Source of the DNA: Clostridia bacterium
GTDB taxonomy: Bacteria; Bacillota; Clostridia; Oscillospirales; Acutalibacteraceae
Assembly: GCA_017421045.1 (NCBI GenBank)
Contig: JAFQMC010000009.1
Span: forward strand, 1 to 64,000
Reading direction: 5' to 3'
Length of the DNA: 64,000 bases
Shown here: positions 25,067 through 34,061 of the stretch, in pieces
Layout of the letters: each line of letters opens with the position of its first letter
Numbering within the stretch: position 1 is the stretch's first letter
Notes under the pieces: generated by a model
Told to the model about the DNA's origin: nothing
Seen by the model: the letters and a program-made list of their open reading frames with translations, nothing else
Database searches by the model: none
Translations under genes and position numbers: made by a program

Positions 25067-26068
25067 TTAGCCCATAGCTGCAGCAAGGACTGCTTTGATT
25101 GTGTGCATACGGTTCTCTGCCTCGTCGAAGACAATGGACTGCTCTGACTCAAAGACTTCGTCTGTGACCTCGAGAGCTGTGAGACCGAACTTCTCACCTA
25201 CCTGCTTGCCGACTGTTGTGTTAAGGTCGTGGAATGCAGGCAGACAGTGCATAAACACTGCATCCTCACGGGCAGAGAGCATAAGCTCTTTGTTGACCTG
25301 ATAAGGAAGAAGGTCATTGATTCGCTCCTGCCATACCTCAGCAGGCTCTCCCATTGACACCCATACGTCTGTGTAGATAACGTGTGCGTTCTCCACTGCC
25401 TTTTTGGGATCAGTTTCAAACTTGAGGGTTGCACCGGTTTCTTTTGCGATTTCCTGACATTTTGCAACAAGCTCTTTATCGGGGAAATATTTCTCAGGTG
25501 CGCAAGCTGTGAAGCTCATACCCATCTTTGCACAGCCAACCATAAGCGAGTTACCCATATTGTAGCGAGCATCTCCCATATACACGAAGTTGATGCCCTC
25601 CAGTGTGCCGAATTTCTCTTTTATCGTGAGAAAATCTGCAAGTATCTGAGTGGGATGGAACTCATTGGTAAGACCGTTGAAAACAGGGACACCGGACATC
25701 TCGCTGAGCTGTTCTACAATCTCCTGACCGTAGCCGCGATACTCGATGCCGTCATACATTCTGCCGAGAACACGGGCTGTATCGGCGATGCTCTCTTTCT
25801 TGCCCATCTGGGATGCATCGGGGTCAAGATATGTGGTGCTCATACCAAGGTCGTGAGCTGCAACTTCAAAAGCACAGCGTGTGCGTGTGCTGGTCTTCTC
25901 GAAAACCAGAGCAAGGTTCTTGCCCTCGCACAGACGGTGAGGAATACCTGCTTTCTTCTGGGTTTTCAGAAGAGTAGCAAGCTCGATGAGATTGCTGATT
26001 TCCTCGGGAGTCAGGTCAAGAAGTTTTAAGAAGCTCTTGCCTTTGAGGGATTTTACGTTTGATTTCAT
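25067..26068 (-). CDS. argF: Ornithine carbamoyltransferase
   Basis: Forms citrulline from ornithine and carbamoyl phosphate. 333 residues. Carbamoyl phosphate motif [11 protein letters not shown], the ornithine-binding FHPTQ, and the catalytic cysteine in [10 protein letters not shown] identify an ornithine rather than aspartate enzyme. Last gene of the arg operon; ATG 26068 lies just after the argD stop with AGAGG upstream. Confidence 0.96.
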   Translation of the reverse strand: MKSNVKSLKGKSFLKLLDLTPEEISNLIELATLLKTQKKAGIPHRLCEGKNLALVFEKTSTRTRCAFEVAAHDLGMSTTYLDPDASQMGKKESIADTARVLGRMYDGIEYRGYGQEIVEQLSEMSGVPVFNGLTNEFHPTQILADFLTIKEKFGTLEGINFVYMGDARYNMGNSLMVGCAKMGMSFTACAPEKYFPDKELVAKCQEIAKETGATLKFETDPKKAVENAHVIYTDVWVSMGEPAEVWQERINDLLPYQVNKELMLSAREDAVFMHCLPAFHDLNTTVGKQVGEKFGLTALEVTDEVFESEQSIVFDEAENRMHTIKAVLAAAMG

Positions 26069-26069
26069 A

Positions 26070-27239
26070 TTACACCTCTGTATTACAAACTGATTTGATT
26101 ATTTCTACCGCTTTACTGAGAGTTTCCATGGGAATATTGAGGGCAGGCAAAAGTCGGAGCTTCTGCTTTGCTTTTATCACGAGGACTCCCCTGTTCATAC
26201 ATTCACTGACGATCTCGTCAACAGGCTTTTCGGTGGTGATACCAAGCATCAGACCCATACCGTCAACGGAAGTAACACCCTTAGTATTCATAAGCTCACT
26301 GCGGATATACTGAGACTTCTCATTGATTTCTGAGAGAAGTGCATCGTCGATGCGGCTGAGAATATTCAGAGCACCTGCACAGCAGACGGGATTTCCGCCG
26401 AAGGTGGAGCCGTGATCACCCGGGACAAATACACCCGAGAGCTTCTCGCTGAGCAGTGTTGCACCCAGCGGAAGTCCGCCGCCGAGACCCTTGGCGGTGG
26501 AAACGATATCGGGAGCGACTCCGTAGTTCATAAATGCATAGAGCTTGCCTGTTCTGCCGTTGCCGGTCTGAACCTCATCGGCAATAGTTACTATATCATA
26601 CTTCTCGGAAAGCTCAAATATTCTGTTGACAAATTCCTGAGTAAGAGGCATTACACCGCCTTCGCCCTGAACGAATTCGAACATAATGGCGGCGACGTTG
26701 CCCCGCTCGACCTTTGCTTCAAGGTCGTTGATATTGTTAGCTTCGACATAATCAAAACCCTGAGTAAGAGGTAAGAAGTCGTTGTGGAAAGCATCCTGCC
26801 CTGTGGCGGCAAGGGTGGTGATTGTTCTGCCGTGGAAGCTGTTTCTGAGGGTGAGAATCACATTCCGCTCGGCGCCATATTTTGAAGCCGAGTATTTTCT
26901 GGCGGCTTTAATGGCGCACTCGTTTGCCTCTGCACCTGAATTGGAGAAGAACACCTTACTCATACCTGTACGCTCACAGAGAAGCTCAGCGAGCTTTACG
27001 CAGGGCTCAGTATAGTAAAGGTTTGATGTATGCTGTAAAGTTGTAAGCTGTTCTGTGACTGCCTGAGTCCAGCTTTCATCGCTGTAGCCAAAGGCGTTGA
27101 CAGCGATACCTGTTGCCATATCTATGTACTCTTTACCCTCTTCGTCATAAGCAAGAGAGCCTTTTCCCTCTTTAATAACAAGAGGAAAGCGTCCGTAGGT
27201 ATGGGCTAAATATTTACTATCAGTTTCTTTTAGATTCAT
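26070..27239 (-). CDS. argD: Acetylornithine aminotransferase
   Basis: PLP enzyme converting N-acetylglutamate semialdehyde to N-acetylornithine, possibly also acting on succinyl-diaminopimelate. 389 residues, class III aminotransferase. Features: [38 protein letters not shown], and the PLP lysine in [17 protein letters not shown] 27239 overlaps argB by 20 bases and follows GGAGG. Confidence 0.95.
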   Translation of the reverse strand: MNLKETDSKYLAHTYGRFPLVIKEGKGSLAYDEEGKEYIDMATGIAVNAFGYSDESWTQAVTEQLTTLQHTSNLYYTEPCVKLAELLCERTGMSKVFFSNSGAEANECAIKAARKYSASKYGAERNVILTLRNSFHGRTITTLAATGQDAFHNDFLPLTQGFDYVEANNINDLEAKVERGNVAAIMFEFVQGEGGVMPLTQEFVNRIFELSEKYDIVTIADEVQTGNGRTGKLYAFMNYGVAPDIVSTAKGLGGGLPLGATLLSEKLSGVFVPGDHGSTFGGNPVCCAGALNILSRIDDALLSEINEKSQYIRSELMNTKGVTSVDGMGLMLGITTEKPVDEIVSECMNRGVLVIKAKQKLRLLPALNIPMETLSKAVEIIKSVCNTEV

Positions 27240-28107
27240 CGGAAAAATCCTCCGCTACCATAGTGCCTGCACCCTCGTTGGTGAGAGTTTCAATAAGCAG
27301 TGAATGGTGAACTCTGCCGTCCATAATGATGACTCGCTTTACACCGCGGGCTATAGCCTCGAGACAGCACTCCACCTTGGGAATCATACCGCCTGAGATT
27401 GTACCGTCGCGGAAGAGACCTACTGCGGACTTGGTATCGATTGCAGGAATCAGAGTTGAGGGGTCGTCCTTATCGCGCAGGATACCTGCAATATCGGTCA
27501 TGGTGATGAGTCGCTCTGCCTGAAGTGCGCCTGCGATGTGTGCAGCGGCAGAGTCTGCGTTGATGTTGTATACATTGCCTTCGTCGTCACAGGCAACTGT
27601 GGAAACGATGGGAATATAGCCGTTATCCAGCAAATCGACAATAGGCTGAACGTTGACTTCGGTGATTCTGCCTACAAAGCCGAGACGCTCGTCCTTCTTT
27701 GTGGCTTTGATCATTCTGCCGTCGATACCTGAGATACCCATTGCCTTGCCGCCTTTGGTCTCAATGAGATTGACAAGGCTTTTGTTAATTTTGCCTGCAA
27801 GTACCATCTGGACTACATCGACGGTTTCTTTATCGGTTACACGGAGGCCGTCTACGAACTCGGTCTCCTTGCCTATCTGCTGAAGTGTGTCGGTTATCTC
27901 GGGACCGCCTCCATGAACAAGAACGACCTTGACACCGATAAGCCACAGCAAAACGATATCCTGCATAACTTCCTGCTTCAGCTCTTCGCTGACCATAGCG
28001 TTTCCGCCATATTTGACGACAACAATTTTGCCGTTGTATTTCTGAATATAAGGCAGTGCCTGAGTGAGCACCTCGGCACGCTGTGCGTTTGTTATATCTA
28101 AAGACAT
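27220..28107 (-). CDS. argB: Acetylglutamate kinase
   Basis: Phosphorylates N-acetylglutamate. 295 residues from ATG 28107 (MSLDITNAQRAEVL), which has AAAGGA upstream. An alternative ATG at 28140 overlaps the argJ stop and would add 11 residues. Amino-acid kinase motifs: VVKYGGNAM, VHGGGPEIT and the C-terminal GMIPKVECCLEAI with DGRVHHSLL. The N-terminal helix is the type seen in arginine-feedback-inhibited hexameric NAGKs, which fits the presence of argJ; that control is inferred. Confidence 0.95.
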   Translation of the reverse strand: MSLDITNAQRAEVLTQALPYIQKYNGKIVVVKYGGNAMVSEELKQEVMQDIVLLWLIGVKVVLVHGGGPEITDTLQQIGKETEFVDGLRVTDKETVDVVQMVLAGKINKSLVNLIETKGGKAMGISGIDGRMIKATKKDERLGFVGRITEVNVQPIVDLLDNGYIPIVSTVACDDEGNVYNINADSAAAHIAGALQAERLITMTDIAGILRDKDDPSTLIPAIDTKSAVGLFRDGTISGGMIPKVECCLEAIARGVKRVIIMDGRVHHSLLIETLTNEGAGTMVAEDFSDESKRN

Positions 28108-28139
28108 TGTATATATTCCTTTATCTGAAAATTTGTGCA

Positions 28140-29351
28140 TCAGGTGCGATAGTCGCCATTGATGCGGACGTAGTCGTAGGTAAGATCACAGCCCCAAGCG
28201 CAGGCATCACAGTCCCCTACTCCCAGATTTACAAGTATCTCCACTTCGTTTTCCAGGAGGATTTCCTTGGCTTTATCCTCGGAGAATGGAACTCCTGCGC
28301 CCTGAACGCATACGGGAATCTCGCCCTTTGCCGAACGGAAGGAAACGGAGACTGTATCGGGGTTCAGATCCTTGACTCCGTAGCCCAGTGCACAGAGGAC
28401 TCTGCCCCAGTTGGCATCGGAGCCGAACATGGCGGCTTTGACAAGAGAGGAGCAGATTACGGACTTGGCGGCAAGCTTTGCCTGCTGTTTAGTCTTTGCG
28501 CCCTGCACCTTGCACTCTACGAGCTTCGTGGCACCCTCGCCGTCTGCGGCGATGTTGCGACAGAGGTAGACAGTGACTGTATTGAGAGCCTTCATAAAGG
28601 TCTTGAAATCTTCGGAGCCGGCGGTGATTTCGGTATTGCCTGCCATTCCGTTTGCAAGAATTGTGACCATATCGTTGGTGGAGGTATCTCCGTCAACGCT
28701 GGTCATATTGAAGGTGTCCTGAATATCGGTGCTGAGAGCTTTCTGAAGCATCTCGGGAGAAACAGCACAGTCGGTGGTAATGAATACCAGCATGGTTGCC
28801 ATATTGGGATGAATCATGCCTGAGCCTTTTGCGATACCGCCGATGCGACACTCTTTGCCGTCGATTTCAAAGGAAACTGCGATTTCTTTCTTGACGGTAT
28901 CGGTTGTCATAATACCCTCGGCGGCAAAGGCGGAGTTATCTCCAAGACCCTTGACAAGCTCGGGGATGCCGTTTTTGATAGGATTAATATCCAGCACCTC
29001 GCCGATAACACCTGTAGATGCGACAACGATATCCTCGGCAGGGATGTTGATTTCCTCTGAGAGAAGATTGCACATCTCGGTAGCAATTTCCACACCGTTG
29101 GCGTTGCAGGTGTTGGCATTGCCTGAGTTGCAGATAACTGCCTGTGCGTAACCGTCGGAGATATTCTTCTTTGTGACAGCGATGGGAGCGCCTTTTACGA
29201 GATTGGTTGTGTATACTGCGGCTGTTGCTGCACGCTTTTCACTGAAAATCAGAGAAAGATCACGTTTTGATTTATTCTTGCGGATTCCGCAATGGATTCC
29301 GTTGGCAGTAAAACCTTTTGCGGCACAGACACCGCCCTGGATTATATTCAT
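28140..29351 (-). CDS. argJ: Glutamate N-acetyltransferase (ornithine acetyltransferase)
   Basis: Recycles the acetyl group from acetylornithine to glutamate; bifunctional forms also use acetyl-CoA. 403 residues. The self-cleavage site is visible in GSGMIHPNMATMLVFITTD, where the Thr of ATM becomes the N-terminal nucleophile of the beta chain. The end NGDYRT is typical. No argA or argE is in the operon, consistent with the cyclic route. It overlaps argC by one base (TAATG). Confidence 0.96.
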   Translation of the reverse strand: MNIIQGGVCAAKGFTANGIHCGIRKNKSKRDLSLIFSEKRAATAAVYTTNLVKGAPIAVTKKNISDGYAQAVICNSGNANTCNANGVEIATEMCNLLSEEINIPAEDIVVASTGVIGEVLDINPIKNGIPELVKGLGDNSAFAAEGIMTTDTVKKEIAVSFEIDGKECRIGGIAKGSGMIHPNMATMLVFITTDCAVSPEMLQKALSTDIQDTFNMTSVDGDTSTNDMVTILANGMAGNTEITAGSEDFKTFMKALNTVTVYLCRNIAADGEGATKLVECKVQGAKTKQQAKLAAKSVICSSLVKAAMFGSDANWGRVLCALGYGVKDLNPDTVSVSFRSAKGEIPVCVQGAGVPFSEDKAKEILLENEVEILVNLGVGDCDACAWGCDLTYDYVRINGDYRT

Positions 29352-30295
29352 TAGTTCACGTCCTTAATCAAAAGAGAGGTAGTTTTGTCGATGCCGAGTG
29401 CGATATTCATGCACTCAACGGCGGCACCCGAGGCACCCTTGCCCAGGTTATCGTATCGGGCGATAAGAAGGATTCTGTCCTCGTTGCCCTCTACGGTAAT
29501 CTGCATATTGTCAAATCCTGAAAGAGCATTTGAGGAAATAAAACCTGTTGAGTCCATTTCGTCAACGTACTTAACAAGTGGATCGTTGTAGGTTTTTCTA
29601 TACAGCTCTCTTACAGAATCTATATCATATCCCTTGGAAAGCTGTGCCTTATGCAGAGGAACTGTCACCTGCATACCGCTGAAATAATCGGCGACGATGG
29701 GGCTGAACACGGGAGCACTTAAAATGCCCGTGACGGCTGTCATCTCAGGGATGTGCTTATGCATCTGAGCGACACCGTACTGACGGGGTGACGAGAGTGA
29801 GTCGTCTCTGCCCTCTCCCTCATAGTCGGCTATCATCTGCTTGCCGCCGCCGCTGTAGCCTGTCAGGGAGAAAACGCTTAAAAGCGAGTCGGCGCTGATG
29901 ACACCTGCTTTCACAAGAGGATAAACGAGAGCGATGAATCCCGAAGCATGACAACCGGGAACTGCTATGCGTTTCGAGGTTTTAATTCTTTCAAAGAATT
30001 CCTCTGAAAGTTCCGGAAATCCGTAAGCCCAGTCGGGGTTTGTTCTGTGAGCTGTGGAGGTGTCGATGACTACAGTGTGATTGTTCTCTATAAGCGAGAC
30101 TGCCTCCCGAGCTGCCGCATCGGGCAGACAGAGGAAGGCGATATCAGCAGTATTTAACATTTCTTTGCGAGCGGCTGTGTCTTTTCTGAGTTCTTCGGGA
30201 AGAGTTAGGAGCTCAAGGTCGCTGCGCTGTGATAATCTGTCGTATATTTTAAGGCCGGTGGTACCTGCCTTACCGTCTATAAAAACTTTTGTCAT
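29351..30295 (-). CDS. argC: N-acetyl-gamma-glutamyl-phosphate reductase, short type 2 form
   Basis: NADPH-dependent reductase of the third step of ornithine synthesis. 314 residues, belonging to the shorter AGPR type 2 group rather than the usual about 345-residue form. N-terminal FIDGKAGTTGLKIYDRL, catalytic cysteine in IAVPGCHASGF, and YSGGGKQMI. It overlaps argH by four bases. Confidence 0.95.
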   Translation of the reverse strand: MTKVFIDGKAGTTGLKIYDRLSQRSDLELLTLPEELRKDTAARKEMLNTADIAFLCLPDAAAREAVSLIENNHTVVIDTSTAHRTNPDWAYGFPELSEEFFERIKTSKRIAVPGCHASGFIALVYPLVKAGVISADSLLSVFSLTGYSGGGKQMIADYEGEGRDDSLSSPRQYGVAQMHKHIPEMTAVTGILSAPVFSPIVADYFSGMQVTVPLHKAQLSKGYDIDSVRELYRKTYNDPLVKYVDEMDSTGFISSNALSGFDNMQITVEGNEDRILLIARYDNLGKGASGAAVECMNIALGIDKTTSLLIKDVN

Positions 30296-31668
30296 TTACT
30301 TAAAAACTCCGTGATGTAATCTATCTGTTCCTGTACAGACCTGGGACCTGTGCCACCGGATGAAATTCGCTTATTGACGCAGGCTTCAAGAGAGATGTCG
30401 CTGTAGACATCCTCGGTGAACAGCTCGGAAAGCTCCTGATATTTCTCAAGAGGAAGCTCCTCAAGTACAGTGTTGTTTGCGATGCAATATGCGACTGTCT
30501 CGCCTACGAGCTTATAGGCACTGCGGAAAGGCATACCCTTCTTGACCAAGTAGTCTGCAAGATCGGTGGCGTTGATGAAGCCTTTCTGAGAAGCGGTGAG
30601 CATGTTATCTTTAAGAACTGTTGCAGTGGTAATCATAGGCTCGAACACAGAGAGACACATTTTCACTGTATCTACTGCGTCGAAGATTGCCTCCTTGTCC
30701 TCCTGCATATCTTTGTTGTATGCAAGCGGCAGACCCTTCAATGTTGTGAGAAGCGCTACCAGGTCGCCGTAAACGCGACCGCACTTGCCTCTGATAAGCT
30801 CTGCCATATCGGGGTTCTTCTTCTGAGGCATAATGGAGGAACCTGTGGAGTAGCTGTCGGAAAGCTCAATGAACTTGAACTCCCAGGATGACCACAGAAC
30901 GATTTCCTCGCAGAAACGGCTCAGGTGCATCATAAGAACAGAATATGCTGAGAGAAGCTCCAGACAGAAGTCGCGGTCGGATACGCCGTCGATGCTGTTC
31001 ATGGTGATGGACTCGAATCCCAGATGCTGAGCCTCAAAATAGCGGTCTGTGTTGTAGGTTGTACCTGCGAGTGCGCAGGAACCGATGGGAGAAGAATTCA
31101 TACGTCTTACTGCATCGGTGATACGTCCGTAGTCGCGGATAAACATCATTGCATAGGCAAGGATGTGATGTGCAAAGGTGACGGGCTGTGCACGCTGAAG
31201 ATGCGTGTAGCCCGGCATAATTGCGTCGGTGTTCTCCTGAGCTTTATCTCTGAGAGCCGAGATGAGGCTTTTTATCATGGAGAGTATTTCCTCATTCTCA
31301 GAACGCAGGTACATACGGATATCCAGAGCGACCTGATCGTTACGGCTACGGGCGGTATGCAGACGTTTGCCAGCATCGCCGATGCGCTTTGTAAGCTCTG
31401 ACTCGATGAACATATGTATGTCCTCGGCATTCATATCGAAGGGCAATGCTCCGCTGTCGATGTCCTCTAAAATTGAGGTGAGACCATCGATTATCTTTGC
31501 AGAATCTTCGGCGGTGATGATGCTTTTGGAAGCAAGCATCAGCGCGTGAGCTATAGAGCCCTCTATGTCCTGTTTGTACATACGGCAGTCAAAACGAATT
31601 GATGAGTTGAAATCATCTGCCACCTTGTCAAGTTGTTCTGAAAATCTGCCTGCCCACATCTTATCCAT
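30292..31668 (-). CDS. argH: Argininosuccinate lyase
   Basis: Splits argininosuccinate to arginine and fumarate. 458 residues. Superfamily signature GSSIMPQKKNPD, with TARSRNDQVALD and PGYTHLQRAQPVT. N-terminal MWAGRFSE is typical. 48 bases after argG in the same operon. Confidence 0.97.
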   Translation of the reverse strand: MDKMWAGRFSEQLDKVADDFNSSIRFDCRMYKQDIEGSIAHALMLASKSIITAEDSAKIIDGLTSILEDIDSGALPFDMNAEDIHMFIESELTKRIGDAGKRLHTARSRNDQVALDIRMYLRSENEEILSMIKSLISALRDKAQENTDAIMPGYTHLQRAQPVTFAHHILAYAMMFIRDYGRITDAVRRMNSSPIGSCALAGTTYNTDRYFEAQHLGFESITMNSIDGVSDRDFCLELLSAYSVLMMHLSRFCEEIVLWSSWEFKFIELSDSYSTGSSIMPQKKNPDMAELIRGKCGRVYGDLVALLTTLKGLPLAYNKDMQEDKEAIFDAVDTVKMCLSVFEPMITTATVLKDNMLTASQKGFINATDLADYLVKKGMPFRSAYKLVGETVAYCIANNTVLEELPLEKYQELSELFTEDVYSDISLEACVNKRISSGGTGPRSVQEQIDYITEFLSK

Positions 31669-31716
31669 AATGTTACCTGCTTATCTGTAGAAATGTTGAA
31701 GTTTGTTTTATACTAA

Positions 31717-32949
31717 TCAGTCGAGACCGTTCTTTTTCTTCATACGAGCGTAGACGGTGGTTGAAAGACCGTAGAGATTGATGAAACCTGTTGCCTCGGA
31801 CTGGTCGTAGACGTCGTCCTCGTCGAAGGTTGCAATTTCCGGATCGTAGAGAGAGAAGGGTGAAGAAACGGAAGCGTTGATCATGTTGCCCTTGTAGAGC
31901 TTGAGGGTTACGTCACCTGTGACGGTACGCTGGGTTGTCTTGACGAAGGAGAGGATTGCCTCGGTGAGGGGTGTGAACCACTGTGCATTGTAGACAAGCT
32001 CTGCAAGCTTCTGAGCAACAAGTGCCTTGTAGTGAGCTGTATCCTTGTCGAGACAGATGGTCTCCAGTACCTGATGAGCCTTGTAGAGGATTGCGCCACC
32101 GGGAGTTTCGTAGACACCGCGACACTTCATACCTACAAGACGGTTCTCGACGATGTCGAGAAGGCCGATGCCGTTCTCGCCGCCCAGCTTATTGAGAGTG
32201 AGGACGATATCGGTTGCGGACATCTCTTTGCCGTCAACAGCAGTGGGAACGCCCTGCTCGAAGTGGATTGTTACGTAGGTGGGCTTGTCGGGAGCCATCT
32301 CGGGAGAAACACCCATCTCGAGGAAACCGGGCTTGTTGTAGGTAGGCTCGTTGGTGGGATCTTCAAGATCGAGGCCCTCGTGGGAAAGATGCCAGATGTT
32401 CTTATCCTTGGAGTAGTTGGTCTCACGGCTTATCTTCAGGGGTACGTTGTGTGCCTCTGCGTAGTCGATCTCCTCGTCACGGGACTTGATATCCCACTCA
32501 CGCCAGGGAGCGATGATGGGCATATCGGGAGCGAATGCCTTGATTGCCATCTCGAAACGAACCTGGTCGTTGCCCTTACCTGTGCAACCGTGGCAGATAG
32601 CGTCTGCACCCTCAGCGATAGCTATCTCAGCGATACGCTTTGCAATAGGAGGACGAGCAAAGGCTGTGCCCAGCATGTAGTCCTCGTAAAGAGCGCCTGC
32701 CTGAACGCAGGGGAAAACATAGTCGGTGAGGAATTCCTCGGTGAGGTCTTCAACATAGAGCTTGGAAGCACCAGTCTTGAGAGCCTTCTCCTCGAGACCC
32801 TCCAGCTCGTCTGCCTGACCCACGTTACCTGAAACAGCGATAATCTCGGGGTCGCCGTAGTTTTCCTTGAGCCAAGGGATGATGATGGATGTATCAAGAC
32901 CGCCGGAATATGCCAGTACAATCTTCTTGTATTCTTTGTTGTTATTCAT
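31717..32949 (-). CDS. argG: Argininosuccinate synthase
   Basis: ATP-dependent condensation of citrulline and aspartate. 410 residues from ATG 32949 (MNNNKEYKK), preceded by GGAGG; an earlier in-frame start would run into the operator. ATP pyrophosphatase motif AYSGGLDTS, then [13 protein letters not shown] and [13 protein letters not shown] loops. First gene of argG-argH-argC-argJ-argB-argD-argF, a compact operon covering the pathway from glutamate acetylation to arginine. Confidence 0.97.
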   Translation of the reverse strand: MNNNKEYKKIVLAYSGGLDTSIIIPWLKENYGDPEIIAVSGNVGQADELEGLEEKALKTGASKLYVEDLTEEFLTDYVFPCVQAGALYEDYMLGTAFARPPIAKRIAEIAIAEGADAICHGCTGKGNDQVRFEMAIKAFAPDMPIIAPWREWDIKSRDEEIDYAEAHNVPLKISRETNYSKDKNIWHLSHEGLDLEDPTNEPTYNKPGFLEMGVSPEMAPDKPTYVTIHFEQGVPTAVDGKEMSATDIVLTLNKLGGENGIGLLDIVENRLVGMKCRGVYETPGGAILYKAHQVLETICLDKDTAHYKALVAQKLAELVYNAQWFTPLTEAILSFVKTTQRTVTGDVTLKLYKGNMINASVSSPFSLYDPEIATFDEDDVYDQSEATGFINLYGLSTTVYARMKKKNGLD

Positions 32950-32979
32950 AGTGATTACCTCCAGATAGTTTATGATTTT

Positions 32980-32996
32980 AAGAATATGCATAAATA
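32980..32996 (-). promoter_or_regulatory. Second ArgR-box-like site
   Basis: On the minus strand TATTTATGCATATTCTT, a partial match to the arginine operator consensus TNTGNATWWWWATNCANA, just after the -10 box of the argG promoter. Confidence 0.5.
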
Positions 32997-33022
32997 GTAC
33001 CATATTTAGAATATTTATGCAA
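32994..33022 (-). promoter_or_regulatory. Sigma-A promoter of the arg operon
   Basis: On the minus strand: TTGCAT (33017-33022), 17-base spacer, TACTAT (32994-32999), about 45 bases upstream of argG. Confidence 0.78.
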
Positions 33023-33023
33023 G
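33006..33023 (-). promoter_or_regulatory. ArgR operator overlapping the arg operon -35
   Basis: CTTGCATAAATATTCTAA on the minus strand matches ten of the twelve fixed or W positions of the ARG-box core. It covers the -35 hexamer, as expected for repression by ArgR with arginine; an argR gene is at 53.7 kb. Confidence 0.65.
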
Positions 33024-33143
33024 TGTTTAGTGCCAATTATAATAATTTTCATTGTATTGCTGTAATCCACCAAAAACCCAGGCTTGCTTTTAGTAATAAT
33101 AACCATACATATATATAGTTTTACAGCATCTTACAAAAGAAAA

Positions 33144-33197
33144 CCTTCTTCGGAAACCTTGTCCGTCGGTACGGAGAGGAGGATTATCCGAAGAAGG
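33144..33197 (-). terminator. Terminator after the repeat-bearing lipoprotein gene
   Basis: CCTTCTTCGGA / TCCGAAGAAGG form an 11-bp perfect outer stem that encloses a smaller hairpin (CCGT/ACGG). On the minus strand it is followed by TTTTCTTTT. The rest of 33024-33233 shows nothing else. Confidence 0.75.
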
Positions 33198-33233
33198 ATG
33201 AATAATTATGCATATTTATGCAGCATATATGAA

Positions 33234-33920
33234 TTAATCTGCAGGTTTTTCAGCGCGGGTGTACTCGTTGCCGTCGATAATCAGGGTATCGCCATTCAGA
33301 GTATATTCTCCGCCGGGGTAAACTTCGTAGCTGTCACCTGTGTGATATGTAAGCTCTGCCTTTTTGCCGTCAGCTGAGTATACGTACTCAACCTTGGAAA
33401 TAAAACCGTAGACTTCTGTCTGATCCAGAATATAGGTAGCGTAGCCATCCTTTGTAAACTCGTATGAGTCCATGTAGGTATCGTTGTACCAGTAACCCAC
33501 AAGGTCTTTATCTATTTCTGCGTTTTTATCGGGAGTAAGCTCGGGAGCGGTAAACTCGGCACGGGTCATGGCCTGGCCGTTACTCTCGGAATCGGAATCT
33601 GTCGGGAGGATGGAGAGAGTGTTTTTATCTTCGGAAAGTGTGAAAATCAGTGTGCCGTAGAGGTACTGAAACTCACTGGAGTACACATATCCCCCATCTT
33701 CATAGGGTGCGATCTCAGCTTCGCCCTCAAAGGTAACACTGCCTCGGATAACCTGAACAACTCCATCATCTGCGAAATGATAGTATTCTCCGTAGGTATC
33801 ATCGACAAGCTTCCAGTAGCCCTCAATATCAGAAGAAGGTGCATCGGAAGAATCATCCTTGCAGGCTGAAAAGCTCATAAAAACCAAAAGCGCCAGTAAT
33901 AAAGAAAAAATTTTTTTCAT
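33234..33920 (-). CDS. Lipoprotein with two tandem GYW-type repeats
   Basis: 228 residues from ATG 33920 (MKKIFSLLLALLVF); the frame is open further upstream but lacks a ribosome site. Signal peptide with lipobox FSAC (Cys about 20), so anchored on the outer membrane face. The mature part holds two similar beta-rich units, one starting GYWKLVDDTYGEYYHFADDG and the other GYWYNDTYMDSYEFTKDG, each ending in a strand pair around IDGNEYTRAE or AMTRAEFTA. They resemble small lipocalin-like domains of unknown function common in Clostridia lipoproteins. No catalytic motif. Monocistronic. Confidence 0.8.
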   Translation of the reverse strand: MKKIFSLLLALLVFMSFSACKDDSSDAPSSDIEGYWKLVDDTYGEYYHFADDGVVQVIRGSVTFEGEAEIAPYEDGGYVYSSEFQYLYGTLIFTLSEDKNTLSILPTDSDSESNGQAMTRAEFTAPELTPDKNAEIDKDLVGYWYNDTYMDSYEFTKDGYATYILDQTEVYGFISKVEYVYSADGKKAELTYHTGDSYEVYPGGEYTLNGDTLIIDGNEYTRAEKPAD

Positions 33921-33998
33921 AAAAACACCACCGTATAAGATTGCTGAATTGACAACTGAATTTCTGAGTTCATAAAAGCAGAACGAGCTAATAAGTAA

Positions 33999-34027
33999 AT
34001 TATATAAAAAGAGCAGTTGGATGTCAA
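33999..34027 (-). promoter_or_regulatory. Consensus sigma-A promoter of the lipoprotein gene
   Basis: On the minus strand: TTGACA (34022-34027), 17-base spacer, TATAAT (33999-34004), a perfect match to consensus. The -35 box lies in the loop of the preceding terminator hairpin and the spacer carries its T-run. Confidence 0.85.
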
Positions 34028-34041
34028 CTGCAACCAACTGC
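34013..34041 (-). terminator. Terminator after the polysaccharide deacetylase gene
   Basis: GCAGTTGG / CCAACTGC stem around an internal sequence that can also pair (GCAGTTG/CAACTGC), followed on the minus strand by TCTTTTTA. It overlaps the next gene's promoter. Confidence 0.75.
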
Positions 34042-34061
34042 CCTGATTATGTATTAAGATA

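Noticed and set aside
32950..33233. T-box or arginine riboswitch in the arg leader
   Set aside because: Only a promoter, ARG-box-like sites and the terminator of the neighbouring gene are present; there is no T-box sequence or antiterminator.
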